Both the position numbers and the translations under genes were made by a program. The notes under the pieces are model-generated. The model made no database searches. It saw only the letters and a program-made list of their open reading frames with translations, and had not been told where the DNA came from. A stretch of 64,000 nucleotides of DNA from Fibrobacter sp. (GTDB lineage Bacteria > Fibrobacterota > Fibrobacteria > Fibrobacterales > Fibrobacteraceae). Positions 43,351-50,744 of this stretch are shown in pieces. Where the stretch lies: positions 42,143 to 106,142 of the forward strand of contig JAAZFC010000036.1 of the NCBI GenBank assembly GCA_012511955.1, in the 5' to 3' direction. Positions within the stretch are counted from its first letter, which is position 1. Every line of letters begins with the position of its first letter.

Positions 43351-45396
43351 TTAAAAAGCTTTAAACAGTTGACGATAAACTTGAGAGCCTTGCTTTAGCT
43401 GCGTCACATACCATCCTGCGGGTAAGTTTTGCAGTTGAATTTTGGTATCACCAGCAATATTATAATTTTGCAGCACCTGCCCTTGAATTGTGCGAATTTC
43501 CACTTGAGCAGGGCTATTTAAACCTGAAATATTCAGCGCTCCTAGACTCCATTTCATTTGCGGAGCTGCAACTGCTCGCACATTTATCCTTGTGGGTTCT
43601 GCATCACAGTTTGTCGCACCAATACCTTTCACATCCCAACCCAACCAATCTATGTTGGGGCCACCATCTTCGCTTAGTGAAGTGATTTTCAATTCATAAA
43701 TTCCAGGATTCAAATTTACAGGGAAATTAACTTCTTGCCACTCAGTCCACGCTCCAGTGCTAGGAAACACCAGGGAGTCGGCTATAACCTGGCTTCCTGC
43801 ACTAATACGCACAGGTCGATCCGCTGCCACTCCATTGGCATAACGCACATACATTTTGCCATCCACAGGATTTTCCACAGCGATCTTATAATTTATCTCT
43901 GTCCCCACTGCATTATCCACATTTACATAGCCTGTACCCATAAAACCCGCATTTTTTTCTTCAAAAATCCCATCCACAGCGCAAAAATCTTCCCCTTGTA
44001 CCAACGAGGCACATTCCTGAGCCCCGCATTGCGCCACTGTGGGTGCTTCAATTTTCTCAGAAGAAGAGGAAGGGTTCACCACTGAAGAAGACGACGGAGG
44101 CGGGGTGGAACCATCTTTATAAATCACGGGATCTCCGGCAAGCTCATTGAGATACATCTCCAAATTCGTGTAACCCTCCGCAGACAGTTCTGTACCATTG
44201 CGATCCGCTGGGTTATTAGGATCTAAACCATGGGCTATTTCCCATTCATCGGGCATACCATCGCCATCACTATCCTTAGGAGCCTCACCCCCAGGCACAA
44301 TACCCACACCATTTTCTAAACCCAGCTCTTTTTCATCTTTAGGCTGCGCACCTGACTTTCCCAAACTGCGCAAATGTCCAAAAAACACCTTGTCCACCTC
44401 GTCGCGCCAGCGATTCGCTCCGGCATTATCATAAACTCGTTCATAAGCTTCCATGGCAGTCCATTCTGTCACCGCAGGGAATTCCACCGAAGGTTGATCT
44501 TCGTACCAAGTTACCGTACCAAAATCCCCTTTACCAAAATAACGCCCATCCATGGTGCCATCTTTGTTATTACTGTAATAATTATCCCGAGCAAAAAGAT
44601 GATAACTAGGAGTAGGCTTGTTCAAAACACCACCTCTAGTTTGCGGCCCCACTCCAAACCAATTCCCCACCATATAACCGTCGGAACGGCCTTGAGTATC
44701 ACCCAAAATATAGCCCGAAACCGTCCAGTTATACACCACATTATTCACAAATTGCGTGGTTTTGCGGGCTTTTGGGTTACGAGAGTTATTGTTTATGTAT
44801 AAAGTGCGCAAAATCGAAGCACCATCAGCAATCATTAGCCCACCAGTGCTGTGAGTTTGCAAACCTTGAGCGATAATGCAATTTTGAATAGTAAGATTTT
44901 TAATTTCTTTGTTGCGATCGGGGTTGGCATCGAAATTACCATCTCTACCCCAACTTATGGAAACATGATCCCAAATCATATCGTTACCATGAGCAACGCT
45001 CACCGCATCTTTACCAGAACTTCCTCCCCTTCCCATGCGAATACGAATGTGGCGAGTAATAACATTGTGCGTATTAAAAGCCGTACCATTTCCGTAAACA
45101 GTAATGCCACCCCCAGGCGCGGTTTGCCCTGCAATGGTCGTATTGGAAGGCACCACTAAGCGATCATTGATTTTAATCACTCCCCCCACGGTAAAAACAA
45201 TAGTGCGACCCGACTTTGAAAGCCCTTCACGCAAAGAACCCGGCCCTGAATCATTGAGATTCGTAACCTGATAAACCTCACCCCCACGCCCACCTGTGGC
45301 CCACTTACCAAAACCTTCAGCTGTAGGAAAAGCAGGCAACTTTTGCCCCCAACTAAAACTAAATGCTAAAATAGCAACGAATAAAATCCTTTCCAT
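43351..45396 (-). CDS. Secreted pectate-lyase-like protein with CBM35-like and sorting-type domains
   Basis: The 681-residue protein has a signal peptide (MERILFVAILAFSFSWG); the ATG at 45396 lies 6 nt after AGGAG. The PL1-type beta-helix starts at FPTAEGFGKWATGGRGGEVYQVTNLNDSGPGSLREGL and spans to about 330. A calcium-type motif (DSDGDGMPDEWEIAHGLDP, about 375) and a proline/serine linker come next. A CBM35-like module (QGEDFCAVDGIFEEKNAGFMGTGYVNVDN...IDWLGWDV, about 450-600) and a C-terminal sorting-type domain (QVEIRTIQGQVLQNY...LPAGWYVTQLKQGSQVYRQLFKAF) finish the protein. Its beta-helix start is like that of 28543-31269, while the CBM matches 45507-47252. It should attack extracellular pectin. 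The palindrome is 73 nt upstream. Confidence 0.88.
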   Translation of the reverse strand: MERILFVAILAFSFSWGQKLPAFPTAEGFGKWATGGRGGEVYQVTNLNDSGPGSLREGLSKSGRTIVFTVGGVIKINDRLVVPSNTTIAGQTAPGGGITVYGNGTAFNTHNVITRHIRIRMGRGGSSGKDAVSVAHGNDMIWDHVSISWGRDGNFDANPDRNKEIKNLTIQNCIIAQGLQTHSTGGLMIADGASILRTLYINNNSRNPKARKTTQFVNNVVYNWTVSGYILGDTQGRSDGYMVGNWFGVGPQTRGGVLNKPTPSYHLFARDNYYSNNKDGTMDGRYFGKGDFGTVTWYEDQPSVEFPAVTEWTAMEAYERVYDNAGANRWRDEVDKVFFGHLRSLGKSGAQPKDEKELGLENGVGIVPGGEAPKDSDGDGMPDEWEIAHGLDPNNPADRNGTELSAEGYTNLEMYLNELAGDPVIYKDGSTPPPSSSSVVNPSSSSEKIEAPTVAQCGAQECASLVQGEDFCAVDGIFEEKNAGFMGTGYVNVDNAVGTEINYKIAVENPVDGKMYVRYANGVAADRPVRISAGSQVIADSLVFPSTGAWTEWQEVNFPVNLNPGIYELKITSLSEDGGPNIDWLGWDVKGIGATNCDAEPTRINVRAVAAPQMKWSLGALNISGLNSPAQVEIRTIQGQVLQNYNIAGDTKIQLQNLPAGWYVTQLKQGSQVYRQLFKAF

Positions 45397-45461
45397 AACC
45401 AACTCCTAATTAATCTTATACATAAATTAACTCTGCCCTAGCCCAATAGATTAATCGCTGT

Positions 45462-45490
45462 AAAAAGCTGTTGTCTTTAGACAACAGCCT
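45462..45490 (-). terminator. Hairpin serving as terminator of the PL1 gene and overlapping the operator of the next gene
   Basis: On the minus strand, GGCTGTTGTC-TAAA-GACAACAGC is followed by TTTTTAC, the form of an intrinsic terminator, 16 bp past the stop at 45507. The hairpin contains the GTTGTC-N4-GACAAC element found before all three lyase genes. Confidence 0.7.
45470..45485. promoter_or_regulatory. Putative pectate-lyase operator GTTGTC-N4-GACAAC (copy 2)
   Basis: A perfect 6-4-6 palindrome (core TTTA) lies 73 nt before the start codon at 45396, the same distance as copy 1. Because it sits inside a terminator-like hairpin, part of its symmetry may serve termination. Confidence 0.55.
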
Positions 45491-45506
45491 TTATTTTATA
45501 CAATCT

Positions 45507-47252
45507 TTATGGCAAAGTGATAACCGCGGACCAATTATTGGATGCTTGACTTTTTACAATATAATGTCCTGGGTTTAAGGCACTTAAATCCACCATTTTT
45601 TGTCCTCGAAAAGCAGACTTTACTTTAATCCCATGTAAATTGAAAATGCTAATTTCTGTATTTTCTAAATCGAGAAGCTTTAATAATCGCCCTTCTAACT
45701 TTATTTGAGGAAGCTTGTGTTTTTTTAATAAAGCAGTAACTTCGCTTTCACAAGAAGTTGCTTGTACATCTACGCTTTCCCAGCCCAGCCAATCAATATT
45801 GGGAGAACCATCTGCCGTCAAAGAAACTATACGCAAATTATGAACACCTTTGGGAATATCTAAAAAAATGCTTTGTTCCACCCACTCAGTCCAAGATGAG
45901 GTAGAAGCAAAAACCACAGAATCGGCTACTATTTTATCTCCCAAAAATATACGCGAAGCCCTTGCTAAATCTCCACCATTGGCATAGCGTACAAAAAGCT
46001 TTCCGCCATAAGCTTCAGTCGCCTCTACTTTGTAACTAACTTCTGTCCCCGCAGCATTATCCACATTTACATATCCTTTACCCATAAAGCCCGCGTTTTT
46101 GTCTTCAAAAACTCCATCCACGGTACAAAAATCTTCCCCTTGAATTACAGCTGCGCATTCCCGATCTCCGCATTGCGCCACTGTGGGCGACGCAATTGAC
46201 GACGAAGAGACAATTTCAGATGAAGAGCTAGAAGGCGTACCCTCCACACAAGCATCGGGGCTACTTAAAATTGCCCCAGCTAAAGCTTGCACCGCATTTT
46301 TCACTTGATTCACCGGAATCACGAAATCCTGATTATAAGGCACATTAAAAGCATTGCCATAACCAGTTTGATTACCTCTAGTATTCTCAAAAATATTGTC
46401 TATTACATAATGAGCAGAACTTCCTCCTTTATGATTGGTATAAATAGGAGTATTTGTTCCAATAAAATGATTCTTTTCCGTAATAACTTCGCAATCTTTA
46501 CCTGCTGAGATCACATAATCACTTTTTAATCCATCGGTGGTGTACAAATTATTCACCACATGAATATTACCATAACGACAACGCGGTCCCCGCTGGGCTA
46601 TACCCCTAAACCAATTACCTACAAAAGTGATATTTAATTTACCCTCACTTACAGGTTCATTATCTGAACTGGCAATTAAATTAGACAAATTATGACTTGA
46701 ATTTTTAGTATAACCAAAAATATTCCAGGAATAGGTAATATTATCAGCCCCTTTTACCACATCGGAATTTCCATCTTGTCCATCCCAAAATTCACAATGA
46801 TCCACCCATATATTTTTTGAACTACCCTCCACCACAATATTATCCCAGGCTTGATCACTGTTAGAGCCAGGCCCTTTAATTACAATATTACGGATAATTA
46901 CATTTACACTATTATTTAAGCGAATGGGGGCTCTCAACTGCGTTCCGGCTTTTAGGCCCACAATGGTTTTATTTGAGCCCACGCTGAGCCTATCTCCTGT
47001 TTTACCTGACCAACCACCACCCACAGTTCCATCGATGTATATCACCTTGGCATCGGTACCCTTAGCGTGATTTTGCAGGTCTGCAAAGTTTTTAACCACA
47101 ATGGGCGTGGCATTCCCTCCGCCCGTAACACTTGTATTAGTAGAACTACGCCCTGATTTTGTGGCCCAACCTATGGGTTTGCACTGATCTTGCGCCCAAA
47201 GTCCTACGGTGAAAACAGCACACCAACAAATTACCTTTACCCATAACCTCAT
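45507..47252 (-). CDS. Secreted PL1 pectate lyase with CBM35-like and sorting-type domains
   Basis: The 581-residue protein has a signal peptide (MRLWVKVICWCAVFTVGLWA); the ATG at 47252 follows GGAG by 6 nt. The catalytic domain (about 22-330) is a classic PL1 pectate lyase: GWATKSGRSSTNTSVTGGGN, IYIDGTVGGGW, LSVGSNKTIVGL, NVIIRNIVIKGPG, SKNIWVDHCEFWDG (Ca-binding wDH motif) and FVGNWFRGIAQRGPRCRYGNIHVVNNLY (catalytic Arg region). Serine linkers surround ASPTVAQCG. A CBM35-like module (about 355-490) closely resembles that of the adjacent 43351 gene. A short C-terminal sorting-type domain (ISIFNLHGIKVKSAFRGQ...LNPGHYIVKSQ) follows. It should cleave polygalacturonate by beta-elimination. Confidence 0.93.
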   Translation of the reverse strand: MRLWVKVICWCAVFTVGLWAQDQCKPIGWATKSGRSSTNTSVTGGGNATPIVVKNFADLQNHAKGTDAKVIYIDGTVGGGWSGKTGDRLSVGSNKTIVGLKAGTQLRAPIRLNNSVNVIIRNIVIKGPGSNSDQAWDNIVVEGSSKNIWVDHCEFWDGQDGNSDVVKGADNITYSWNIFGYTKNSSHNLSNLIASSDNEPVSEGKLNITFVGNWFRGIAQRGPRCRYGNIHVVNNLYTTDGLKSDYVISAGKDCEVITEKNHFIGTNTPIYTNHKGGSSAHYVIDNIFENTRGNQTGYGNAFNVPYNQDFVIPVNQVKNAVQALAGAILSSPDACVEGTPSSSSSEIVSSSSIASPTVAQCGDRECAAVIQGEDFCTVDGVFEDKNAGFMGKGYVNVDNAAGTEVSYKVEATEAYGGKLFVRYANGGDLARASRIFLGDKIVADSVVFASTSSWTEWVEQSIFLDIPKGVHNLRIVSLTADGSPNIDWLGWESVDVQATSCESEVTALLKKHKLPQIKLEGRLLKLLDLENTEISIFNLHGIKVKSAFRGQKMVDLSALNPGHYIVKSQASNNWSAVITLP

Positions 47253-47324
47253 AATAAACTCCATAAGTTAACTACTATAAAGTTAAACAGAATCTATGCT
47301 TAGTTACGGTTTGTTTATTTTACT

Positions 47325-47340
47325 GTTGACCACTGACAAC
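47325..47340. promoter_or_regulatory. Putative pectate-lyase operator (copy 3, one mismatch)
   Basis: GTTGAC-CACT-GACAAC differs from a perfect palindrome at one base in the left arm. It lies 72 nt before the start codon at 47252, matching copies 1 and 2. Confidence 0.55.
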
Positions 47341-47359
47341 AAATAAATCAACACAAAAT

Positions 47360-47379
47360 AAGTTTAAAGACCTAAACTT
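47360..47379 (-). terminator. Weak terminator-like hairpin after nfnA
   Basis: On the minus strand, AAGTTTA-(6 nt)-TAAACTT is followed by ATTTTG. It begins 1 bp past the nfnA stop. The stem is AT-rich and the T-run short, so termination would be inefficient. Confidence 0.4.
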
Positions 47380-47380
47380 G

Positions 47381-48280
47381 CTATTTTTCAGCTTTTTCAT
47401 CTGCCAAGGCATTCATTTTGCAATTGTGGTCTTGACCACGCGGATGCGCATGGGGAGATTGTTGATATTCGTTCCAAGATTCTGACTCGAGATTTTTATA
47501 CGCACCTAAGCGCTTAATCATATTGTCAAAATCCACCAAATGTCCGTCAAATTCAGGGCCATCCACACAGACGAACTTAACTTCATCTCCCACATTTACG
47601 CGGCAACCGCCACACATTCCGGTGCCATCAACCATTATAGTATTTAAGCTTACCATGGTGCGAATCCCAAAGGGACGCGTGGTTTCGGAGCAAAACTTCA
47701 TCATCACAGGTGGACCAATGGCTACCACCAAATCTGGAGCATCATCTTCTTCGCACATTTCCCGCAAAGGTTCTGTGACCAAAGCTTTGCGACCAGCAGA
47801 ACCATCATCGGTGCAAATCACCAAATCATTTGCGAGCTGACGCATTTCTTCTTCTAAAATGAGCAAGTCTGCGCTGCGAGCACCCATGATGACATCCACG
47901 CGATTACCCGCCGCTTTTAGCGCTTGCACCACCGGATGCAAAGGCGCCACGCCAATCCCACCGCCCACGCAAACCACCCGTCCTACTTTTTCTATCACCG
48001 AAGGCTTACCCAAAGGCCCTACCAACACGGGAACTTCGTCTCCCACATTTAGCTGCGCTAACTGTTGCGTAGTTTTGCCTACCGTTTGAAATATGATAGT
48101 AATGGATTCTTCTTGAACATCGGCATCTGCGATGGTGAGGGGAATGCGTTCGCCATAATCTTCATCGATTTGTAGCATGATAAACTGACCCGCTTTGCGC
48201 TCTTCGGCAATCAAAGGTGCATGCAAACGCATGGCAAATACAGTTTTTGAAAGTTGGGTTTTATGTAAAATTTTGGCCAT
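47381..48280 (-). CDS. nfnA: NfnA-like / SudB-type FAD-NAD [2Fe-2S] oxidoreductase subunit
   Basis: The 299-residue protein has a ferredoxin-reductase fold. The FAD motif is GERIPLTIAD, the NAD-binding region runs VGRVVCVGGGIGVAPLHPVVQALKAAGNRVDVIMGARS, and a C-terminal [2Fe-2S] motif reads GTGMCGGCRVNVGDEVKFVCVDGPEFDGHLVDF. This is the sulphide dehydrogenase SudB/NfnA layout. In NfnAB it oxidises NADH and passes electrons to the NfnB bifurcating flavin. The likely partner is at 26100-27596, about 20 kb away; the two are usually adjacent in other genomes. The ATG at 48280 is used in preference to the GTG two codons upstream. It begins 27 bp after the GGDEF/EAL gene on the same strand and may be cotranscribed. 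Confidence 0.83.
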   Translation of the reverse strand: MAKILHKTQLSKTVFAMRLHAPLIAEERKAGQFIMLQIDEDYGERIPLTIADADVQEESITIIFQTVGKTTQQLAQLNVGDEVPVLVGPLGKPSVIEKVGRVVCVGGGIGVAPLHPVVQALKAAGNRVDVIMGARSADLLILEEEMRQLANDLVICTDDGSAGRKALVTEPLREMCEEDDAPDLVVAIGPPVMMKFCSETTRPFGIRTMVSLNTIMVDGTGMCGGCRVNVGDEVKFVCVDGPEFDGHLVDFDNMIKRLGAYKNLESESWNEYQQSPHAHPRGQDHNCKMNALADEKAEK

Positions 48281-48307
48281 GGCCACAATTTAGAAAAAAA
48301 TCGCTGT

Positions 48308-50104
48308 TTATACTTTAGCCACAGCAGCGTCAAACTCAAATTTGTCTAAATAATCCAAAAACTTCGTGTCGGACATAGCACTGGCAAAAAACCAACCTTG
48401 CATTTCAGATATGCCAAACTTTTGAATATATTGCACCTGTTCGCTTTTTTCCACCCCTTCTACCACCGTGGCATAATTCAAATCGTGAGAAAGTTCTAAC
48501 ACCGTATCAAAAATTTTCCTTTCCCGATCAGAACGCAAAATGCCATCAGTAAAAGCCTTATCAACCTTCAACTCATCAAAATGAAATTTATGTAAATAAC
48601 TCAAAGACGAATATCCAGTACCAAAGTCATCTAAAGAAAGCTTAAATCCTGCATCACGCAAAGCAATCATTGCATGATTTGCCCCTTCTTGCACCAGTAA
48701 TCCCTCCGTTATTTCCAAAAACACCCTTTCTGGACTAACTCTATGTTTAGCACATAAAATCAACAATTTATCGCTTAAATCTCCTCGTAAAATCTGGGCA
48801 GGCGAGATGTTGATGGAAACCGTCATATCCGTATAGCCACTATGCAACAACTCCCCCAAAAACTCAATGGATTTCTCAGTAACTAATTCACTCATGGGGT
48901 GAATCATCCCCGACTGTTCGGCTAAGGGTACAAACTCTCCCGGCGATATAAAACCCCTAACTTCATGGGTCCAACGCACCAAAGATTCCATGCCTGTAAT
49001 ACGCTTTTTAGCCAGGTCTATTTTAGGCTGAAAATGCACTTGTAAATCTTTCCGTTCTATGGCTTTTTCTAATAAACTGATAAGTTCACCATTTTTTTTC
49101 TCTATTTCTGCATCTTTACGCAAAAAGCGACAAGCCTTTTTTCGTCCCTCTTTTTTGGCTTTTTTCAATGCTAATTCCGCTTGCCCCCACAACACTCTTG
49201 CATCTTTGGCATCTTCACCAAACACCGAATAGCCAAAAGAAGCGGTAAGTGCCACTGGAACTGACATTTCATTGGCCAATTCCATTAGTTGATCTTGCAA
49301 GCTGTTTATTTTCTTTTCTAATTCATCGGCTTTACCCTCAAAAACCCACACAAATTCGTCATCAAAATTTCTAGCTAAATCGTAAAAACCATTTTGTCTT
49401 TTAAGCATATTAGACACTTCCACTAATAACTCATCTGCTTTTTGCGATCCTAAAATCAAATTTATCCGATGGAAGAAATCTAAATCCATTTTCACTAAGG
49501 TAAATGGTTTTTTCCTTAATACAGCTAAGTTTAAACGCGCCCTAAATCCATTGCGATTGATTAACCCTGTTAAATTATCGGTAAAAGAAGTATCTACAAT
49601 GCGTTTTTCATGGACTCTTCGGCCGTACTCCACCCCAAAAGACCCTGCTACCACAATAATCCATGAAACTAAAAAGCGAGAATTTCCGCCAAAAAGCTCT
49701 AAACTTCCTTTATTTGCAATCAATAACCCCAACATAAACGATAACATTAGACCGTTTAGAGCTACACCAATGCGACAACCAGAAAGAAAAAACACCAAAA
49801 CTGGAAAAACAAAAAGCAAAGGGGAATTTATTAAACTCGTAACTTTATAATCGTAAAATAGAACAACAGCAAAACCGATGGTAGCAAAAACCGCAAAAAA
49901 TACTGATGATATACTTGATCTAGTTCTGCGACTAAGGGAAGCTTGTAAAACTCCCCCACCGAGCAATAAAAAGGCTGTCCAAAACCAAAAATAAGAACTG
50001 CTAAAATCCTTAGCCATAGCCATGGACAAAAAAACTATCACTGAGCCAATAATGCACAATATTGATGCTAAAGACAACATTTTATTGCGATATTCCCGAA
50101 TCAT
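48308..50104 (-). CDS. Membrane-bound GGDEF-EAL protein, probable c-di-GMP phosphodiesterase
   Basis: The 598-residue protein has about five or six N-terminal TM helices (residues 10-160). The GGDEF domain (about 180-335) has RNFDDEF in place of GG[D/E]EF, so cyclase activity is doubtful. The EAL domain (about 345-590) keeps the signature variant GMESLVRW (E present), SINISPAQI, LEITEG, LDDFGTGYSSLSYL, LKVDKAF and VVEGVE. The metal- and substrate-binding residues look intact, implying c-di-GMP hydrolysis. It may tune adhesion or surface attachment. No clear ribosome site precedes the ATG at 50104. Confidence 0.9.
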   Translation of the reverse strand: MIREYRNKMLSLASILCIIGSVIVFLSMAMAKDFSSSYFWFWTAFLLLGGGVLQASLSRRTRSSISSVFFAVFATIGFAVVLFYDYKVTSLINSPLLFVFPVLVFFLSGCRIGVALNGLMLSFMLGLLIANKGSLELFGGNSRFLVSWIIVVAGSFGVEYGRRVHEKRIVDTSFTDNLTGLINRNGFRARLNLAVLRKKPFTLVKMDLDFFHRINLILGSQKADELLVEVSNMLKRQNGFYDLARNFDDEFVWVFEGKADELEKKINSLQDQLMELANEMSVPVALTASFGYSVFGEDAKDARVLWGQAELALKKAKKEGRKKACRFLRKDAEIEKKNGELISLLEKAIERKDLQVHFQPKIDLAKKRITGMESLVRWTHEVRGFISPGEFVPLAEQSGMIHPMSELVTEKSIEFLGELLHSGYTDMTVSINISPAQILRGDLSDKLLILCAKHRVSPERVFLEITEGLLVQEGANHAMIALRDAGFKLSLDDFGTGYSSLSYLHKFHFDELKVDKAFTDGILRSDRERKIFDTVLELSHDLNYATVVEGVEKSEQVQYIQKFGISEMQGWFFASAMSDTKFLDYLDKFEFDAAVAKV

Positions 50105-50213
50105 ACTTATTATTTATGCAATTTCTGATGATATCGCCAATCATTTTGTCTTAAATTCGACCAATATAAAATACAAAAGAAAAACTTAAGAATTTTCCTC
50201 TAAATTCGAATGG

Positions 50214-50236
50214 AAACCTATCATTTTGATAGGTTT
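50214..50236 (-). terminator. Hairpin at the end of the biotin-carboxylase operon
   Basis: Arms AAACCTATCA and TGATAGGTTT surround a TTT core and overlap the stop codon at 50235. The T-run beyond the stem is short, so it may be a weak terminator or a transcript-stabilising stem. Confidence 0.5.
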
Positions 50237-50744
50237 ATTCTATTTCTAGCAAAATGTCGCCACGCATTACAGCGTTACCTGCCTTCACAGCGATAGATTT
50301 TACCACACCACTTCGGGGAGCGTTGAGTTCATTTTCCATTTTCATGGCTTCTAAAATACCCAAAACTTGCCCTTTCACAACTTCATCGCCTTCGGTCACC
50401 AACAAACTAGTTAATACTCCAGGCAACTCAGCTTTAACAGTTCCATCTGCTTCTTTAATTTTACGGGGTGGTCTGTATCTTATACTTTCAACTTTTTCAA
50501 TATCTACAGCATAAGAAACACCATTAATCCACACCCTTTCAGGGAAACTGTCGGAACGACGTTCCACCTGTACTGGGATAATGCGATTACCCACCATAAC
50601 TAAGCGCATGGTGCCATCGGGATTAGATTCCAAAATGCGAACTGCTACAGAACGATTTTTAAACTTAGCTTCAAACTCTTGATTTTCGTTTTTCCGCAAA
50701 AGTTCGAAAACATGTGTACCTTCACCACGAACAGTGTATTTCAT
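50235..50744 (-). CDS. Biotin carboxyl carrier protein of an acyl-CoA carboxylase-type complex
   Basis: The 169-residue protein has a C-terminal biotinyl domain (about 103-169) with the consensus ILEAMKMENEL; Lys135 should carry biotin. The N-terminal 95 residues (including NRIIPVQVERRSDSFPERVWINGVSYAVDIE) resemble the BT-like region that connects subunits in propionyl-CoA carboxylase alpha chains. Here it has become a separate polypeptide. The biotin shuttles the carboxyl group between the biotin carboxylase and carboxyltransferase sites. It is the last gene of the operon and follows the biotin-carboxylase-like gene with no gap. Confidence 0.92.
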   Translation of the reverse strand: MKYTVRGEGTHVFELLRKNENQEFEAKFKNRSVAVRILESNPDGTMRLVMVGNRIIPVQVERRSDSFPERVWINGVSYAVDIEKVESIRYRPPRKIKEADGTVKAELPGVLTSLLVTEGDEVVKGQVLGILEAMKMENELNAPRSGVVKSIAVKAGNAVMRGDILLEIE

